Shown: positions 12,337 to 24,106, counted from the first letter of the stretch. The stretch is DNA of 64,000 nucleotides from Sambucus nigra (GCA_949130495.1 OX422219.1:264415111-264479110), one strand, 5' to 3'. The notes: generated by a model not told the origin, from the letters alone. Program-made: numbers and translations.

Positions 12337-15300
12337 TGTAATACCCCGTACTTTTGGCTATATTTATTTTTGGGATTAATTAATGAAATTGCGTATTTAT
12401 TGGAAATTAATCCGGATTAATAATAATACTAATGTGATGCGAATTGGTATTTGAGTATGTGCATATATGATTATATATGTACTTGGTATTATAAAATTTG
12501 TCGTGGGATTTATATATGGCATTTTAGAAATTTTGTTGAGACGCGTGGGACCGCCGCGTCACGGTAGAAATATTTTGATATTAAAAGTGAATTTAAAATC
12601 TATAATCCGTATGGTCGTTTTGATCCGTATGGTCGTTTTGAGTGCTCCAACACGTCCGGAAGGGTCGAGATAGTCAGAAAACACTAGCCGGGGGTATAGT
12701 TTGGGTCCCGGGGTATTTTTAAACCATCCCGGCACTATAAAGGGTATTTTAGTAATCTGGTATTTTTGGGTAATTAAAAGTGACGAAAATTGAGAGTTGT
12801 AATCTGATAAGGATTGACCCTAACCAACCCTTATTAACCCAACAAGCTACGGAGGTTCATTAATTAGGTTTTCATAAATTCCCCAAGGCAAACCCTAGCC
12901 ACCATAGCCTTTTGGAGAAGAAAGCTTGGAGAAGGAGAGAGAGAGAGAGGAAACTCTGCAGAAACTTCATCAAAACCAGAAATCAAACCAAGGCAAGTGT
13001 TTTAATCTTATTTAAACTCGTAGAATGTTTCCTCCATGTTAGAAATTGATGAATTTCAACTGTTCTTGGAAGATAATGAAAACCATGTAGTTTGAGGATT
13101 AGAACTTAAAAATTGTGAAGAGAATTGCATGTAGTATGATAGGTAAATGATTTCCCTTATTATAATTGTGATTAGAAGGAAAGAAAACGAATTAAATTCT
13201 GGGATTTGATGATGATATGTAGTTAGGGTTCATGTTCTTGAGATAATTGGAAAAAAGTGTAGAAAGGTGTAAATTAAATTAATATTTGGATGGATTGATC
13301 CCTTAGAAACATGTTAGGATGTGACTATATATGTTTAGTATTGATTATAGACCCTAAAACGTTATTAGGATGGACTTTGGGAGAGATTAGAAGTGTTATA
13401 AACGGTGAAAAACGAATTGGGGAAAAATCTGGGCCGAAACTGGCATCTCGTTAGAAGCAGCCCCCAGGTCGTTCGAACGAGCTCGTTCGAACGAGCTTCT
13501 AACGAGTTGACCAGTCGCTATTAACGAGTGGGGTTTTCGTTCGATATCTCGTTCGAACGAGATATCGTTAGAAGGGTCAGTTCGTTCGAACGAACTGGGA
13601 TCTCGTTCGAACAGCCTCGTTCGAACGAGACTTCTAACGACCTGACAGTCCAAACTCGTTCGAAGCCTCGTTCGAACGAGACTTCTAACGAGTTGACAGT
13701 TTGACCCTTTTTGGACTGTTTTGACTTTTGGAGTTCCGGGAGATGGTTCAAGGGTAGAGTTAGCATCCCTTTGATGATATAGTGATTGATTTGGGATTTT
13801 TGGGTTGTTGGGATGAGTAAATCATATACGAGAGTTATATTCAATGAATCTTTCGGGTTGAAACGTGAGTGACTACTACGATGTGAGGATGAATTATAGC
13901 ACGTATAATTATGAACCGGAATAATATAAGTTGTGATAATTAGTTAGTACGAGAATGCGATATGTACTACGAATATAATGCGGTATTACTAAGATGTGTG
14001 TTTACTTAGTATTGATATATGGATTGTATGTATGACATACCTACCATACTTGCTATCACGGGAGGTTTCGTTCGCTTAGGACCCTCTAATCCTTGTGTGC
14101 CTACGGGGGGGATATAGACTGGTACCTTGATGAACATAGGTCATAGAAAGACTTATTGTGATATTGATAAGTCCGCTGACCATGGGAGCGTAGGTATGTG
14201 CGTGACCCATGTGATGGTGACTGTGTTCGCCTCCATTATTTGTGATGTTGTTATCGGTAAACTATTCCTGAGAGATTCGGAATATGTAATCCTTATGTAC
14301 GTGATGTACCGGGATGGATAGCAGAGTATGTGTGCACTACAGCTTAAATTGCGGGGTGCTTGTATTGTATATTTATGAGATGAATAATATACATTAAATT
14401 ACCGGAAATCCTCATGTTAATATTGTAAAAATATTACGGTATTGTTTCGAGTTATTTAAGGAGTTAACTGATAGTTATATCAATGGCATATTTAATAACT
14501 GAGTTTACGTTAAACCTCTATTTTATTACAAGCGTTGTTACGTTAATTGGAACCGAGTAATATGGGTAGAACCTTTGGCAGTCTAGCTAGTTATGTTGTC
14601 AGTTAGCTAGTAATATGGGTCGATATAGATGGGTACTTACGTTAGGAGTGCACAGTTAGACGAGAGGTGAGAATATCATGCGAGTGTACGTCCTAACATG
14701 TACTTTGCATTTAATGTTTTAAATGTTTTTAAAGCACTTGCAGGTTTTTAAAAATAACTTCCACTTTCGGGCTCTGACCCATTTGCTTTCAAATATATTT
14801 TCTTGTAAAACCATTTTAGGTGCCCAGCCACAAGGACACCAAGCATAGGATTCTCATTCAGGTGACGAGCTGTAGCTGTTTGTGGAAGCTACAGGGATTT
14901 GCATGTAGACGCTTCTCTCATTTGAATTCCAGTCTCAGCATCTACCAGTTGTAGGGCATGTTGCCCAATTCTATTAGACATTTTTACATTTCAGTTTTCA
15001 GACTCTAGCATGTATTGCTCAGTATTCAGTTTTAGTTAATTATTTCAGTTTACTTATCAGTTGTGGGATTTGTATTGAGGAGTTTTTCCTCCAGGTTTTA
15101 TTTACATAGTGTGATGATTATTCATTCTATTTCAGTATGGTGAATGGTGTTATTTAGTTATTCATTACTCTTGTTGCATGTTATTCAGATTTAATAAAAT
15201 TTGGCACTTACTTTTTAAATACTAGGTGGTTAGTAATCTTTAAAATGTTTTCGACAGTGATGCTATTAACTGAGCCAACTTGGCATTTTGAATTAATTTT

Positions 15301-15344
15301 ATAAAGGAGTAGCTACCCGGTGTTTAATTAGTCGGGGTGTCACA
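12337..15344 (+). repeat. 3' LTR of the Tekay-like element
   Basis: A 3,008-bp copy of the 5' LTR with about five substitutions and no length change. It carries the same TATA motif (12736-12742) and palindrome array (about 13466-13691) and is followed by the CCCCG target duplication at 15345-15349. Confidence 0.95.
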
Positions 15345-15349
15345 CCCCG
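15345..15349. repeat. Target-site duplication CCCCG, right copy
   Basis: Exact match to 4463-4467, flanking the Tekay-like element. Confidence 0.9.
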
Positions 15350-15465
15350 TTTGGAAAGTTTGGGACTGCATAGTTTTTTTAATATAATGTACTTAGTGGT
15401 GTACACTTGTTACTTTTGGGGGAACTTCTGTTGCCGTATCTTTATGTTCTCTGAGTACATACTAG

Positions 15466-15669
15466 ATTGATGCGGTGTTGAGTGTTAATTCAAATGATAA
15501 GTTGACATCAATTGAAATAACGCGAACACTTGCGAATCTATGTCGTGTAATTGGAGAACTATGGGGATATGCTGTCAAAATTTCCTTAGATTGAAACAAT
15601 GTGGATGAGCTGCTGAGTGTGTTACAGAAATATGCGGTCTTGAATGGGATAGGACCACTCACCTTTTAG
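15466..15669 (+). pseudogene. Exon-like fragment of unknown origin
   Basis: After a potential splice acceptor (CTAG at 15462-15465) a frame of about 67 codons reads as plausible protein (for example DKLTSIEITRTLANLCRVIG), broken by one TGA and ending with TAG. The composition looks coding, but I do not recognise the family and it does not resemble the TNP2 start that follows at 15905. It could be a host exon captured by the CACTA element, part of its 5' region, or older flanking gene remains. This is a weak call. Confidence 0.3.
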
Positions 15670-15675
15670 AGGAGA

Positions 15676-15905
15676 TATAATTATATTATTTTATACGAGA
15701 TGAACAAGGAAATAAATTGTAACTTCTAAGTAAAAGTTAATTCCTCATTTGTTGTTTATGTACTCTCTCAATTAGCGAATATATAGGGGGTTAACAAGAG
15801 TTTAAATTATATTGCTTTGTGTGAAATATACAAGGAAAAAAGACAACTTTTAAGTAAAATTTAATTCATCTATTATTGTTTATGTAATCTCTCAATAAAC
15901 AGATA
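15676..15905 (+). repeat. Tandem duplication of about 115 bp in a TNP2 intron
   Basis: About 15676-15785 and 15797-15905 are diverged copies (shared landmarks: ACAAGGAAA, TAAGTAAAA, TTGTTTATGTA, CTCTCAAT). The second ends at a splice acceptor (AAACAG) just before the ATG at 15905. Confidence 0.55.
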
Positions 15906-17233
15906 TGGAAGAAGTGGACATGAGTTGGATGACACTTAAGCATAGAATAGGTGAGCGGTATCGTGAGGGCGCTAAGTCTTTTGTTGATAGAGCAATGGCC
16001 AAAGTGAGCCAAAATGGTACAATTTAATGCCTGTATAATAATTGCTATAATCTTTATTGGCACATTGACCATGTTATGATGTATCATTCAGTACAACATG
16101 GCATAATGGAAAGTTATGAAATCTGGGTTCATAATGGGGAATCTATTCGCAACACCAAATCGATGAATCTGAAGATGACATGGATGTTGAAATTGGTGAT
16201 AATGAAGACGAGGATGACGATTTCCCTGAATTAATAGAAGACTATTGTAGGGGGACTTATACGGGGCGTGATTCAGGGGATTTGGGGACATGCAAAGCGT
16301 ATGATAACACCAAAATGAATGATGTGCAAAATATAAAAAAAATACTAAAGGCTTCCCAATGTGAGGTGTACCTACAAAACATATACGCTATTGAAATTTG
16401 TGATTACAATGTTTCACTTGAAGGTTATGGGTAAATGGAGTAATAAGTCATTTGACATGTTCATGGAGGTATTAGTGGATCTTCTGCCTGCAGGGAATTT
16501 GGTTTTGAAATCGATTTATGAAGCCCAAAAGCTGCTACGTGAATTGGGGTTGGGATATGAGACAATCCATGCATGCCAACATGATTGCGCTCTCTTTTGG
16601 AGGGGGAATGCATCTCTTGATAATTGTCCGATATGTGGGGAGTCTAGTTACAAGCCCAATTTTGGCAATGGTAAAAAGATCCCTCAAAAGGTACTACGCT
16701 ACTTTCCATTGACACCTAGGTTGCAAAGATTGTTTATGTTAAGGAAGACGGCTACATGCATGAGATGGCACAATGATAAGCGCATGTATGATGGGATTTT
16801 GAAGCATCCAGCTGATAGTGAGGAGTGGGAGGACTTTAATCGATGTTATCCTAATTTTTATAAGGATCCCCGTAATGTGAGGCTAGGCCTTGCCACCGAT
16901 GTGTTTAACCCTTTTGGGAACATGAGCACCTCTTATAGCATGTGGCATATGGTAATGATTCCATATAACATGGAACCCTGGAACTGCATGAAGGATCCAT
17001 TTTTCATGATGACTTTACTTATTCCTGGGCCTAATACCCCAAGTAAAGAAATTGATGTTTACATGCGACCATTGATCGATGAGTTGAACGAGTTGTGGGA
17101 AAATGACGTACTCACTTATGATGCGTCTACTCAACAAATATTTCAGATGCATGCAACTATAATGTGGGCAATAAACGACTTTCTTGCCTATGGTAACTTA
17201 TTCGGGTGGAGTACGGAAGGTTATCTAGTGTAA
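15905..17233 (+). pseudogene. TNP2-like CACTA transposase, broken and truncated
   Basis: TNP2 is the transposase that cuts and rejoins CACTA ends in the nucleus. The first part (15905-16150) resembles the transposase-associated domain: SWM near the start, GAKSFVDRAM, a Cys-rich NNCYN segment and EIWVHNGE. It has an in-frame TAA, and shifts of frame follow near 16150 and 16390. The main block (to 17233) has the classic features HLKVMGKWSNKSFDMFMEVL, a CPICGE zinc-type motif, KVLRYFPLTPRLQRLF and the NPFGNMSTSYSMWHM region of Transposase_21. It ends abruptly after LFGWST, where intact members continue for several hundred residues, so the catalytic C-terminal part is missing. Not functional. Family assignment is from motif recognition. 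Confidence 0.85.
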
Positions 17234-17492
17234 TTCGTTACGTGCTGTGCCAAATTAGTTTTATCAAATTAGAGAATGGAGATAACGAAGAAAATGGGGA
17301 GAAAATGGATTATGATTATGATATTATTACCGATATGTAATGTTAAATGTTTGTTCCTATTTCGTTACGTGTTGTGTCAAATTAGTTTTATCAAATATTA
17401 TTAATCATGTTATATGTTTCCATCTAGCGTAATTCGTTATGTAGTGTGATGTTCATTTTATTTTATTTAATTTTTGTGTTTAGTCGAAAAAT
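17234..17492. other. Spacer between TNP2- and TNPA-like genes
   Basis: Non-coding and AT-rich, with a short direct repeat: two copies of a segment containing CAAATTAGTTTTATCAAAT, near 17251 and 17377. Confidence 0.5.
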
Positions 17493-17946
17493 ATGCCTCC
17501 AAAGGAAAAAATATGGCTTCAACCTAGACATACGTGTCGTATGATGTTAGAATATGAGAAAGAAAGGCTCGATAATATTAAGAATAATCAATTACGACTG
17601 AATGCTTAAGTGCCTAACGAGATCAGATTCAGTAAGAATCAAAATTTTAATGTAAATATACGAGATGATGACGAGTACAGATTACCCGATGGTGAGGAGG
17701 ATCTTAGTTCGTCCAGTGGTGATGATGTCAGTGATGATAATAATGAGTATTCTAATCCTCAAATGGAGAAGGTAATGCATGTAGGGTAGTGTAATTGAAA
17801 TTAAGTTTATGTTCATTACCTCAATTTACTTTAAAGCACATATATAGATTCTATACCTTTTTTGCATCACTAATTAAACTGTATTTTGTATTGGCAGGTC
17901 TCGAACATGGCGCTCGTACGACGATTATTTCTTCGTTCTCCCTCCA

Positions 17947-17965
17947 CCCCCCCCCCCCCCCCCCC
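17947..17965. repeat. Poly-C run (19 C) inside TNPA-like exon 2
   Basis: Nineteen consecutive C between CCTCCA and GGACG. Its length is likely to vary or be miscalled, so the reading frame across it cannot be trusted. Confidence 0.9.
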
Positions 17966-18049
17966 GGACGAGAGAGGCCTCATTTGAGGAGGCACTCAAC
18001 ACCCAAATCAATATGTCACGAGTACCACCAGTGAGCAACAAAGCAGGTA

Positions 18050-18400
18050 GCATAATATATATAAACTTATATATATATATATATATATATATATAGCAGT
18101 TTATATATAAATTGTTATATATATATAACATTTATATATAAACAATTATATATAACAATTTATATATAACTGCTTATATATAAACTGCTATATATAAATC
18201 ATTATATATAAACAGTTTATTTATAACCAGTTTATATATAAACTGCTTATATATAATAGCTTATATATAGTCGTTTATATATAAATTGCTATATATATAA
18301 CATTATATATATAAACTGGTATATATAAATTGTTTATATATAAACAGTTATATATAAACTGTTATATATAATTGTTTATATATAAACTTATTTATTTTTC
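18050..18400. repeat. TATATA-rich degenerate minisatellite in an intron
   Basis: Repeated TTTATATATAAAC- and GTTATATATAA-type units plus a pure TA run near 18070-18095. Non-coding. Similar tracts occur at about 20370-20735, 22010-22340 and 22711-22950. Confidence 0.8.
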
Positions 18401-18404
18401 TTCG

Positions 18405-18744
18405 AAATCTTGTTTAGACTGTTTAAATCTACTTCTTGTATATATAATTATCTTACTTTCGCATTAAAACAGGAAGTTCGAGTCACTCCTCGGTGCACTT
18501 TCAACAAAGAACATCAAATGATAATGTCATCGAAGATATACAAGTTAATGTTCGTGACGTTTTCATGATGCGTAAGTCATTTTTGTTTAGATTGTTTAAA
18601 TTTACTTATTGTGTATATAATTGTATTTTTTTTTTATTAAAATAGGAAGCTCGAGTCACTCCTCGATGTGTCTCCAACGAAGAAAATCAATCAATGATGT
18701 TGTTGAAGATATACGGGCTGATATTCCAGATATTTCCTTGATAT
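18405..18744 (+). repeat. Tandem duplication of an intron-plus-exon unit
   Basis: Unit 1 (about 18405-18571) and unit 2 (about 18583-18744) each hold an intron 3' part (containing TTTAGA, TGTTTAAAT and TGTATATAATT) followed by a 99-bp exon starting GAAG and ending at GTAAGT. The exons encode related 33-residue segments, GSSSHSSVHF.. and GSSSHSSMCL.., both containing the EDI motif. Because 99 bp is a multiple of three, the duplication keeps the frame. Confidence 0.8.
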
Positions 18745-20369
18745 GTAAGTTATTTTGATTATTTTATTAGTAGTTTATTGTGTAATACTTGACATTTATT
18801 ATATAACTTTATGATCTTTCTTTTTCTACAGCTACTAGAACCAAAAAGCGAGTTCGAGGATTAACACGTGGAATGAAGGTTGAGAAAACGGTAAAAAGAC
18901 ATGGAAAACTTGAAGTGCATGTGTTGGAAGGTGATAGGGCACCAATGGGTGTAAATGCTCATTCTTTAGGACAACAAATCAGAGTTGAGGTTCGAAATAC
19001 GACACCACTTCAAGGGGTGATTCGTTGGGGGAAAATTGATTCTGGGACACAAGATGCAGTAATCGCCCGTATTCGGGTAGTTATATTTGATTCTTTCAGT
19101 CAGATATTCTTTTAATGTTATTGTGTGTATTTCTAATTAAAGGAAATTTGCAGGCTAAATTCGATATTGTTAACTATGATGAGGATGAGTTTGTCAGACA
19201 TGCTATTCATATGAAGTGTGCACAGAGGTACAGTGGCTGGAGGAGTAAAATGTACATACATTACACGAAATTATTGAAGGATGGAGTCGACCCTAAAAAG
19301 AATTCATATGGAGGGGTTACACCAAGCGATTGGAAGTTCATGATAGATGGTGTTTGGAGTGGTGAGAAGTTCAAGGTAACTAATTCGTATTTCATTATGT
19401 TTGTAATTTTGCTATTCCTTGAAAATTGCATTATTGGAGATCCATTTAGTATTTTTTATGGTTTTAATTAGGCAAGGTCACTAAAAGGTAAATTAACACG
19501 TGTTAGTTTGCCTTGGAATCATACTTGTGGGTCGCGATCATTTGTAGATGCCATGCCAATCGAAGTGATACGTTACGTAATTTATGAATTTAATTACTTA
19601 TCAATGTAAAATCATATTCTCATTGGTTCCATTTATGAATAGGCTGAAGAAAAGGGTGGTGAGAGACCACATATTACTGACTTCTTTAAATCGTCTCATT
19701 GGAGTGAGAAAAATAATGATTGGGTGGATCCAAAGTGTAAGGAAAAATATGTATGTACATCTTTGATTAATTAATTATATTGTGAGAGATCCCATATTGT
19801 TGACTTCTTTATATTGTTATTTTAAAATTTGTTGACTAATTATGTTGTGAGCTTATACTATTTTAAATATGGCAGAAGAATTTTGTGGAGCTTAAAGAGA
19901 GATCCTCGCAACCAAACGCACCCTTCATGTCAAAAGAGGAGATGTCGATGGAACTTTTTGGAAAAAGATCGGGCCATATTGTTGGATGGGGTGTAGGCCC
20001 GAATCCTTCTAAAGCTTCAAGTACAATAGGACAGTTGAGGGCGCGTGATGGAGAGGTGAGGCTATTAAGAGAGAATTTGGCTTCAGTCGAGGAGAGAAAT
20101 GATATCCAACAACAGAAGATAGAGGCCCAAGATAAAAAATTTGAGGATTTCCAAGAATACACGATGCAAATGTTTGCAAAAATACGTAAGGATCAAGAAC
20201 GAGGGAGCGTATCCGGAGGATCTCCAGTTGCGAATCAATTTGGTAAGCATTTTATACTGAAGATCGAAGATTTTATATGTATTGCACCTTTACCAAAGTA
20301 AAATCTTCGTTTAGTAGTGTGTGCGTGTTGTGTGTTGTGTAAGGTGTGTGTGTCGAATACGGCCTTAAC

Positions 20370-20669
20370 AGTTATATACAACAGTTAGCTGTTATATGTA
20401 ACAGTTATACAGTTAAGTATATATGTTATAACTATATATATAACATCCATATATAGCTGTTATATATATAGTTATATATATAGATATTAGAACTATATAT
20501 ATAACTGTTATATATATATAGATATTAGAGCTATATAACAGTTATATATATAGCTGTAACATATATATATAGTTGTATATAACATATATGTTATATGTTA
20601 TATATATAGTTGTTATAACAAACATGTTATACATAGCTATATATTTATATGTTATATATATAGTTGTAT

Positions 20670-20732
<63 letters not shown>

Positions 20733-20735
20733 ATT
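20370..20735. repeat. TA-rich tract with a pure (TA)n run
   Basis: Degenerate GTTATATATA-type repeats followed by about 56 bp of pure alternating AT (20675-20730). No coding potential. Confidence 0.85.
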
Positions 20736-21055
20736 GCTAAACACTCTACATACGCGCACAGTTTATGTGATATTTACATGCTTGTGTACAATTCCATTAT
20801 CTGTTATGTGTGTGTGCTCATGTAAACAATTGGAACATTCAAAGAGATGATTACCTAGCTTTGTGTTGATATGTAATTTATAAGTCATACTTTATCTTAT
20901 ATTAATTACATTTAACATTTCGTCCCAAAAGAGGTTGTAAGGATCTATGTTCTGTTTTGTCATTACCGTACGATGCATTAGTTTGCAAAAATATCTGAAT
21001 TCGTAAACAATGTGATTACAGTGTAGATGGGAATTGATATGTAAATGTGATTATC

Positions 21056-22004
21056 GTACGGTGCCGTAAGAGTCACGAACACCTCGCATGGGACCAATGT
21101 GACTCGTAAGAACCGACCGCGTAGTCACGAGGATCCCGGTTTGCGTGTACGACGTAAATTTGTAAAAAGTTAGACTTGAGCAAAAAAATATGTCATTGAA
21201 GGGTGAAAATGTAAAATAGCCACAAAACGGTCCCGTAAGAGTCACGAACACCTCGCACGGGACCAATGCCACTCGTAGGAACCGACCGCATAGTCATGGC
21301 GCTCCCGATTTGAGTGTACGCCTTAAATTTGCAAAAAATTAGACTTAAGCATAAAAACATGACATCGAAGGGTTAAAACGTAAAACAAACACAAAACGGT
21401 CCGGTAAGAGTCGCGAACGCCTCGCACGGGACCAATGTAACTCGTAGAAACCGACCGCGTAGTCACGGGGCTCCCGATTTGAGTGTACGACGTAAATTTG
21501 CAAAAAATTAGACTTAAGCATAAAAACATGCAATCGAAGGGTGAAAACGTAAAACAAACATAAAACGGTCCCGTAAGAGTCACGAACGCTTCACACAGGA
21601 TTGATGTAACTCGTAGGAACCGATCGCGTAGTCACGGGGCGCCCGGTTTGAGTGTACGACGTAAATTTGTAAAAAGTTTGACTTAAGCATAAAAACCTGA
21701 CATCAATGGGTGAAAATGTAAAACAAACACAAAACGGTCGCGTAAGAGTCACGAACACCTCGCAAGCGACCAATGTGACTCGTAGGAACCGACCGCGTAG
21801 TCACGGGGCTCCTAGTTTGAGTGTACGACGTAAATTTGCAAAAAAAATGACTTAAGCATAAAAACATGCCATCGAAGGGTGAAAACATAAAACAAACACA
21901 GAACGGTCCCGTAAGAGTCACGAACACCTCGCAAGGGACCAATGTGACTCGTAGGAACCGATCGTTTAGTCACGGGGATCCCGGTTTGAGTGTACGACAT
22001 AAAG
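21056..22004. repeat. 169-bp tandem repeat, about 5.6 copies
   Basis: The anchor GTAAGAGTC recurs at 21066, 21235, 21404, 21573, 21742 and 21911, an exact 169-bp spacing each time. Each monomer contains a CACGAAC..CTCGCA block, CCGACCGCGTAGTCACG, a GTGTACGACGTAAATTTG-type segment and a GAAGGGTGAAAA segment. The minus-strand open frames seen here merely repeat with the monomer. It is flanked by TA-rich sequence and lies inside the 3' half of the CACTA element. Confidence 0.92.
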
Positions 22005-22009
22005 AGGCA

Positions 22010-22299
22010 ACAAAGTTTATATATATATAAACTGTATAACGGTTTATATATGTATATATACAGTTTATACACATATATACAGTTTCTACATGTATATATA
22101 CATATATACTGTTTATATATACATATATTACATATATACTATTTCTATATGTATATATATTGCATATATACTGTTTCTATATGTATATATAAACTGTTAT
22201 ATACATTATATACATATATACATGTATATGTACATTTATACATATATACTATTTATATATACACATTATATACATATATACATGTATATGTACATTTAT

Positions 22300-22340
<41 letters not shown>
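22010..22340. repeat. TATATA/TATACATA minisatellite with a (CA)n run
   Basis: Degenerate units such as ACATATATACTGTTTATATAT, a near-exact direct repeat near 22203-22300, then an uninterrupted CA run (about 22300-22324) and TA run up to the MITE. Confidence 0.8.
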
Positions 22341-22709
22341 GGCCGACTCTAATGCGGAAGGCAACTTGCGGATTTAACTTGGGGACGGATTTTTTCATAT
22401 TTTTTAAAAATAGTAAAAAAAACTTTTTTCGACTTGAATCAACTCAAAATGAATTGTTTTGCTATTTTTAAAAAATCGATCAAACATATGTCAGTGTTTA
22501 AAGCTCTTTAAAACTGACATATGTTTGATCGATTTTTTAAAAATAGTAAAACATTTCATTTTGAGCTGATTTTTTTTATAGGGGTCCCTGAAACATTTAA
22601 ATACCACAGAAAAAATCAAGTCGAAATTTGATTTTTTGCTATTTAAAAAAAATACACAAAACTCCGTCCGCAAATTAAATCCGTAAGTTGCGTCCGCATT
22701 AGAGCCTGA

Positions 22710-22710
<1 letters not shown>
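22341..22710. mobile_element. Foldback MITE-like element (about 370 bp)
   Basis: Almost the whole segment is an inverted repeat. The left end has CTCTAATGCGGA, a CAACTTGCGGATTTAA segment and GGACGGA; the right end has their reverse complements (CCGTCCGC, TTAAATCCG, AAGTTGCGTCCGCATTAGAG). The centre near 22506 pairs GATCGATTTTTTAAAAATAG-type arms. No coding capacity. It sits between (TA)n runs, so the target duplication cannot be read, and I do not assign a superfamily. Confidence 0.8.
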
Positions 22711-22750
<40 letters not shown>

Positions 22751-22960
22751 GTAAAAAAAATATGAGCAGCAGTTTATATATATAAATATATAAACAGTTT
22801 ATATATATAAACTGTTATATATATAGGAGTTTTTTTTTAATAAACTGTTTATATATAACAGTTATATATATAAACTATTATAACTGTTACAGTTATATAT
22901 AACTATTTATATTACAGTTATATATAAATAATTATATATATATAACTATAATAATTATAA
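22711..22960. repeat. TA-rich tract right of the MITE
   Basis: A pure TA run at about 22714-22746, then degenerate TATATAAACTGTTATATA units. Confidence 0.8.
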
Positions 22961-23639
22961 ATTATTATTATCTTTTGAAGTCGGTTAGATTATAATTTAT
23001 TTTGTATTTTGTGTAGAATGAAAATGAATTTGCGATACATGAAAAAGTCAAATGATACGGAGGATCGAGGTACGTAGCTACTCGGATACTTTTTAAAGTT
23101 TATGTAGCTACTCGGATACTATTTTTAGATATGAAATTGATGAAAGGGATTTAATGGTGATTTAGCTGTGTTTTTAGTGTTTTAAATTGATTAAGTCAAA
23201 CATACATGCATTTGAAGTTATAAAAACTCATGTAGTCATTTATTTTTGTATTTTGTGCAGGTTGATGATGGATTTTGCTTGGAGTTAATATGTTTATGGT
23301 GGCTTGGAACCGGGGTTTCTTATAGTGTAGGGGAGCCATATTGTGGCTGTTGTTTTAGTTTACGTAGACTTTTTTAATTTCTTTTGATGTGTTAATTTAT
23401 TAGGTTATATCATGTTTACATCTTTTGATGTGTTAGGATTTGTTATGTTCGTATTTCGCAGGTATTTATTTTGTACCTTCGTACTTGGATTGTGATGAAA
23501 TATTATTTTGTAATTCATATTTATGAGATTTGGTTGAAAATTGTGAAATTTTGTATTACTTATGATTGTATGATAAATATGCAATGTTATTTTGGATTAT
23601 AAGGTTGTATGTTTGATGAAAAAAGTGCAATTTTAAAAA

Positions 23640-24106
23640 TGTTTCCAATTGCGAAAAAAATAATAGGTAATATATAAAAATCTAGTACTTTTGACAACAC
23701 AATTTTTTGTCACGAAAAATTATTATCTACATCTATCACTTTGGATATGGCAACAAATTTTGGTTGTGAAAAGATAACTTTTGGCAACACAACAACACAA
23801 CTCTTATGTTGTCAAAAGGTATAGCTTTTGGCAACACAGCTATTTTTGTTGCTGTTGAGTGACTTTTGACAACACAAATAATATTTTTTTATTATAAATT
23901 TGACAAATTATAAAATACTTTTGGCAACACAATTGCGTGTTGCCAAAAGTATACCTTCTGCAACACAAGTCTGCTATGTTGCCAAAGGATTTCCTAGACA
24001 GACAATAGGTAACAAGCTGACAACATAGCAAAATACGTTGCTAATACCGTTTAGCAACATATTTCTAACTTTAACAACATAATTTGTATATTGCTAATGG
24101 TGTAAA
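23640..24106. repeat. CACTA subterminal repeats
   Basis: Many direct and inverted copies of TTTTGGCAACACAA-type motifs and their complement TTGTGTTGCCAAAAG occur close to the 3' end (for example near 23775, 23827, 23868, 23922, 23936 and 23978). In characterised CACTA elements such repeats bind the TNPA-type protein; that role here is inferred. Confidence 0.8.

Larger units (their letters stand above)
4468..15344 (+). mobile_element. Near-intact Tekay-like chromovirus (Ty3/gypsy LTR retrotransposon)
   Basis: This is a complete 10,877-bp element: matching 3,008-bp LTRs, a tRNA-iMet primer site, one gag-pro-pol frame with chromodomain-like C-terminus, a polypurine tract, and 5-bp target duplications. 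The LTRs differ at only about five positions (near 4647, 4766, 4777, 5650 and 6915), about 0.17%. With the commonly used plant rate of 1.3e-8 per site per year this suggests insertion well under 0.2 million years ago. The only obvious lesion is the in-frame TAG at 8563-8565. The Tekay (Del) assignment is inferred from gag start, LTR size and domain order and was not tested by phylogeny. It inserted just left of, or within, the CACTA element. Confidence 0.92.
17493..20242 (+). pseudogene. TNPA-like gene (Ptta/En/Spm type, Transposase_24-like), multi-exon
   Basis: TNPA-type proteins bind the subterminal repeats of CACTA elements. I infer exons from reading frame and GT/AG borders: 17493-17771, about 17898-18046, 18473-18571, 18646-18744, 18832 to about 19076, 19154-19375, 19472 to about 19570, 19643-19750 and 19876-20242; at least one more exon is expected downstream. 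Exon 1 begins MPPKEKIW, has an in-frame TAA at 17607-17609 and an acidic DGEEDLSSSSGDD stretch. The conserved block lies in the fifth to eighth exons: IRWGKI, a Cys-rich YSGWRSKM segment, and HITDFFKSSHWS with WVDPKCKEKY. The ninth exon has FGKRSGHIVGWGVGP followed by a coiled-coil-like RLLRENLASVEERN region. The third and fourth exons are a tandem duplication. Exon 2 contains a 19-C run that makes its frame uncertain. Probably inactive because of the exon 1 stop. Confidence 0.75.

Noticed and set aside
4463..15349. Tekay-like element as a solo or rearranged insertion
   Set aside because: Both LTRs, primer site, polypurine tract and matching CCCCG duplications show one simple insertion.
21051..21942. 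Series of similar minus-strand frames (SFxGPFC-type)
   Set aside because: They recur with the 169-bp monomer and are a by-product of the tandem repeat.
21056..22004. CRISPR-like array
   Set aside because: Contiguous 169-bp monomers without spacers, in a plant genome.
21990..22352. 120-codon Tyr/Ile-rich frame
   Set aside because: Translation of TATATA/TATACA repeats.
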